Assembly: GCF_002797435.1 (NCBI RefSeq)
Contig: NZ_PGEN01000001.1
Location: 1,182,501-1,246,500 of the forward strand
Direction: 5' to 3'
DNA length: 64,000 bases
Origin: Sphingomonas koreensis
Lineage (GTDB): Bacteria > Pseudomonadota > Alphaproteobacteria > Sphingomonadales > Sphingomonadaceae
Made by a program: the position numbers and the translations under genes
The notes under the pieces: generated by a model
The model's input: the letters and a program-made list of their open reading frames with translations, nothing else
What the model was told of the DNA's origin: nothing
Database searches by the model: none
Shown here: one piece after another, positions 63,501 through 64,000 of the stretch
How the letters are laid out: every line of letters starts with the position of its first letter
Numbering within the stretch: the stretch's first letter is position 1

Positions 63501-64000
63501 GAGCGTGCCGGTACCGATCTTGGTCACATTGCCACTGCCGCCGATCACGCCGCCAAAGCTGGTCGAGGCGTTATTGCTGCCCAGAGTAAGCGTCGCGCCG
63601 CCCAGCGTCACGGTGCCGGCGCCGGCCAGGCTGCCGAAGCCGGTGTCGTGGCCGTTCAGTTCGAATCGGCCCGTGCCGCTCTGCGTCACCGCGCCGATGC
63701 CGGTGGTGACACCGGTCAGCGTGATCGTGCCGCTGTTCGTCACCATGCCGTTCAACACACCGGAGACCGAAGCGGTGGCGCGATTGTTCAGCCCGCCGTC
63801 CAGCGTGCCGGTGGAAGTCATCACCGCATTGTTGGTCACCAGCCCGGCGATCGTGCCGGCGTTGTTGAACATGCTGTCGTTAACGACGGCTCCCGCAAGC
63901 GATCCGCCAGCCGTCAGGTTCAGCGTGCCGCCCGACACCGTCGTGACACCGGCATAGCTGTTCGCGCCGCCCAGGTTGAGCGTGCCGTCCCCGGTCTTGG
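60558..64000 (-). CDS. Autotransporter with autotransporter-associated beta-strand repeats (5' part outside window)
   Basis: At least 1126 residues; the frame remains open to base 64000. The passenger has three consecutive ~160-residue repeats (starting GTLNLTAGGS, GTLMLASTGE and GTLAVSATGS), each ending in a LTGAxxxTGxTT turn, the PATR/beta-strand pattern. A linker (GGTIAPGNSVGTLNVTGNVL) leads to the translocator barrel from about residue 870 (SAWGQAIGSWGNVSSDGNAA) ending RVALSLAF. Surface exposure or secretion is expected; function unknown. Confidence 0.9.
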   Translation of the reverse strand, partial: KTGDGTLNLGGANSYAGVTTVSGGTLNLTAGGSLAGAVVNDSMFNNAGTIAGLVTNNAVMTSTGTLDGGLNNRATASVSGVLNGMVTNSGTITLTGVTTGIGAVTQSGTGRFELNGHDTGFGSLAGAGTVTLGGATLTLGSNNASTSFGGVIGGSGNVTKIGTGTLTLTGASGYTGITTISAGTLMLASTGELQGAVHNNANFENAGRVNGLVTNTGDLYSTGTLAGGLSNSGTAAIAGTLTGAVTNNGVMGLVGSTSGIGTVTQTAGSSFYLNGFSTSIGSLTGAGTVLTGGATLTLNGGGISSFGGSITGSGGLIKAGTGSVTLTGANSHTGTTTVAGGTLAVSATGSLAGAVLNQANFTNAGTVAGMVRNDAMLTSTGTLAGGLLNNGTASLAGTIGNGMINNGAATFTGAATIAALQQDGTGTLDLAGFGVSLETLSGAGAINLGTGALTIGNGNGNSSYGGTVSGTGSLTKTGTGTLVLTGTATHSGGTTISGGALQIGTGGAAGSLAGAIINNGLLVVSRSDAVTLSNAVSGTGGFVQAGAGTTTLTGANSYTGGTLVSTGRLRGDTASLQGAIQINSTLEFAQTSTGAYGGSLSGAGAFEKTGAGMLNLVGNSATFTGPTNVIGGGLALNGLLSRSVITVSNGATLSGTGTAGGLVAQSGGTIAPGNSVGTLNVTGNVLFQTGSLFAAEVHASGSDRIQATGTAALGGTLQIINLGGTYAFNSTYVLLRADAGVSGTFTVANLSSFGLIYRPKIIYTANEVQLFLAPNQLSAVLGTGVPLTYNQASTIGRIDAAVMTGGYDPTPLSALYSLSPAAIPAALDQLSGEIYADATRAALEDERVVREAVVSRLGDAAAMGLSGNSAWGQAIGSWGNVSSDGNAAGYDIDRKGFLMGIDTGDATAEGSWRAGVLGQYTSITVPAPARGSHATIEWTGGGVYAGAVIGGWRVRTAATVSVLDLKAERTIVVPGLITSVRGKARGVMLQTLSELSYRFETGANSFVEHYLAGSASRVTFGRFVERGGPATLMVGTQKSVLGIGELGLRGEVPLVRGETSDIRLGGNVGLRAAFGDRAPSPAIALAAAPSQAFDIRSATIDRFAAVANVNVTADVTEKLSLRIGYSGLLGSGAREHGARVALSLAF

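Overview
The window reads as part of a chromosome of a sphingomonad-like alphaproteobacterium. I base this on the high GC, the number of TonB-dependent receptors with long peptide-type plugs, the DUF2958/ArdC/ParB-like mobile-element cassette, the CueR and Lrp regulators, and IS5-type insertion sequences. No rRNA or tRNA gene was recognised. Genus-level placement is inference.

1-17.5 kb, core-like and intact: a truncated beta-lactamase-fold serine hydrolase (3-1103); a TonB-dependent receptor divergent from an exported cyanophycinase/isoaspartyl-peptidase fusion with an overlapping Lrp/AsnC regulator (1146-6397); a copper module cueR-copA with a divergent copZ-like gene and two facing CueR promoters (6416-9794); and a beta-glucan locus GH3 -> TonB receptor -> GH6 with a divergent LacI regulator and two operator copies 21 bp apart (9899-17530).

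17.7-25.2 kb: an IS5-type element carrying a decayed passenger gene (17742-18909); a four-gene minus-strand operon of an outer-membrane barrel, a metal-dependent amidohydrolase, an HdeD-like membrane protein and an exported choloylglycine-hydrolase-family Ntn amidase (22925 -> 19031); nested IS remnants (23.2-23.7 kb); and a second exported serine hydrolase.

25.3-43.8 kb, accessory island: a frameshifted DUF6118-like gene, an orphan sigma-region-4-like protein, a DUF6881 protein overlapping a 3407-residue YD-repeat/LysM protein that ends in a HYD1-type ADP-ribosyltransferase toxin domain, a frameshifted DUF3363 relaxase with an oriT-like inverted-repeat cluster, a ParB-like gene broken at a (CG)8 run, DUF2958, an ArdC-type antirestriction protein, and a thiolase tail fragment at the far edge.

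43.9-64 kb: an AraC regulator with a large autotransporter; an XRE regulator next to a tyrosine-recombinase remnant; an ECF sigma/anti-sigma pair divergent from an exported subtilase and followed by a Gly/Ser-rich secreted protein, with a shared promoter-like motif; a metal-response cluster (frameshifted TonB receptor, CDF transporter, MerR regulator with an internal stop) with two MerR-type promoters; three copies of an intergenic repeat; a YcaQ/AlkX-like DNA glycosylase; and a second autotransporter running off the window end.

Several mobile or metal genes carry indels or nonsense codons, whereas the 10-kb YD-repeat gene and the core genes are open. This favours real decay over general sequencing error, but reads are needed to separate the two.
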